Below are positions 4,818 through 5,525 of a stretch of 5,525 bases of DNA, piece by piece. The DNA lies in contig SLAD01000210.1 in assembly GCA_007126995.1 (NCBI GenBank), positions 1 through 5,525 on the forward strand. The letters run 5' to 3'. Origin of the DNA: Kiritimatiellia bacterium (GTDB taxonomy: Bacteria > Verrucomicrobiota > Kiritimatiellia > SLAD01). The position numbers and the translations under genes were made by a program. Below the pieces are notes generated by a model that did no database searches, was not told where the DNA came from, and saw only the letters and a program-made list of their open reading frames with translations. How positions within the stretch are numbered: the stretch's first letter is position 1; every line of letters starts with the position of its first letter.

Positions 4818-5525
4818 CTCATCTTATCGGCCATCGCGGCAATAAAGGCCGGGCTGGTTCCACAGCATCCGCCCAGAAAGGTGGCGCCCGCGTCGTGCAG
4901 GCGGAGCACGGTGTCGGCGAAATCGGCGGGCGTCATCCGGTACGTGGCTTTGCCGTCCACGACTTCGGGCAAGCCGGCGTTGGGTTTCATCCAGACCGGC
5001 AGTTCACAGACTTTGCGGTAACGTTCACAAATGGCCACGAACGTCTCGGGACCTTGACCGCAGTTGGCGCCGACGGCCCAAGCGCCCGCTTCGGCCAGCC
5101 CCTCGGCGGCCTGTTCCGGCGATACACCCATCATGGTGCGATCCTTTTCCGGTCCCGAATCGTAGACCATGCTGGCGACCACCGGCAACCCGGTGGTCAA
5201 CGCCGCCTTGACTGCCAGCGTGGCTTCCTCCAGATCGGCCATGGTTTCGATCACCAACGCATCGGCGCCGCCTTCCTTCAGCGCACTCGCCTGTTCGGTG
5301 AAAGCAGCCAACAAATCGTCCTCTTCGACATCGCCCATCATCAGCATTTTGCCGCACGGGCCGATCGAGCCAAAGACGAGCGCACGCTGGCCGGCTGCAC
5401 GACGTGACAAAGCGGCGCCTTGGCGATTGATCTCCGCTGCGCGTGCGCCTTGGCCGTGGCCCTCCAGCATGATGCGGCTGGCGCCAAAAGTGTTGGTGAG
5501 AATGATGCGCGATCCGGCATCGACA
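4814..5525 (-). CDS. Homocysteine S-methyltransferase family protein, partial (5' end beyond the window)
   Basis: Methylates homocysteine to methionine from an unknown donor, or acts as the matching half of a corrinoid methyl-transfer system. The frame stays open to the right edge: the codons before the first in-window ATG (5470-5468) read DAGSRIILTNTFGASRI, a family-typical segment, so that ATG is internal. About 237 residues are visible; roughly 50-70 N-terminal residues should be missing. Zinc ligands of the Hcy-binding barrel are all present, counted from the internal Met: C137 in GANCG, and C202 and C203 in GGCCG. IETMADLEEA (74-83) and MKPNAGLP (161-168) are also typical. The protein ends 15 residues after GGCCG, so it lacks the folate, B12 and activation domains of full MetH. 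It would be a stand-alone enzyme or a split MetH module. It overlaps the DUF1638 gene by 4 bp. Confidence 0.92.
   Translation of the reverse strand, partial: VDAGSRIILTNTFGASRIMLEGHGQGARAAEINRQGAALSRRAAGQRALVFGSIGPCGKMLMMGDVEEDDLLAAFTEQASALKEGGADALVIETMADLEEATLAVKAALTTGLPVVASMVYDSGPEKDRTMMGVSPEQAAEGLAEAGAWAVGANCGQGPETFVAICERYRKVCELPVWMKPNAGLPEVVDGKATYRMTPADFADTVLRLHDAGATFLGGCCGTSPAFIAAMADKMR

Noticed and set aside
4895..5407. Plus-strand open frame opposite the methyltransferase gene (170 codons)
   Set aside because: The minus strand carries the zinc-site motifs GANCG and GGCCG, so this frame is a shadow of that gene.

Overview
This GC-rich bacterial window holds four protein genes: three complete and one cut by the right edge. 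The style suggests the PVC group (Verrucomicrobiota, Kiritimatiellota, Lentisphaerota or Planctomycetota). The reasons are a plant-type GH3 glycosidase beside a class II xylose isomerase, a DUF1638/homocysteine S-methyltransferase pair typical of anaerobes rich in corrinoid methyl transfer, and non-coding repeats of the CGAATGA/CGAAATA/CCCGAAATA type with short perfect hairpins. The assignment is inference; no rRNA or marker gene is present.

Layout. Positions 1-173 are non-coding: a degenerate A/C-rich tandem repeat whose minus strand fits a G-quadruplex consensus, a 6-bp hairpin, and a perfect 9-bp hairpin that looks like the xylA terminator. xylA (xylose isomerase) runs on the minus strand at 174-1499. 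A 137-bp divergent intergenic region (1500-1636) carries a near-palindromic, CG-centred operator candidate. From 1637 to 3799 a cytoplasmic GH3 enzyme, probably a beta-xylosidase, is read rightward. A 262-bp gap (3800-4061) separates it from a convergent minus-strand pair: a DUF1638 protein (4062-4817) and, upstream of it with an ATGA overlap, a free-standing homocysteine S-methyltransferase that runs off the right edge (4814-5525).

How the genes work together. The GH3 enzyme and XylA form a sensible intracellular xylan-utilisation pair: the first releases xylose from imported xylo-oligosaccharides, the second converts it to xylulose. Their divergent arrangement around one operator candidate suggests joint control. 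Xylulokinase and transporters are not in the window. The DUF1638/methyltransferase pair looks like the tail of a separate one-carbon operon.

Most unusual structure. The last 40 bp of the GH3 gene is repeated perfectly 275 bp downstream, where the second copy contains the 3' end of the DUF1638 gene. The 235 bp between the copies carries two perfect 9-bp hairpins. These share a CA-(A/G)GAA-TG core with the hairpin downstream of xylA, although the stem sequences differ. This reads like insertion of a small hairpin element with target duplication between two genes whose 3' ends once overlapped.
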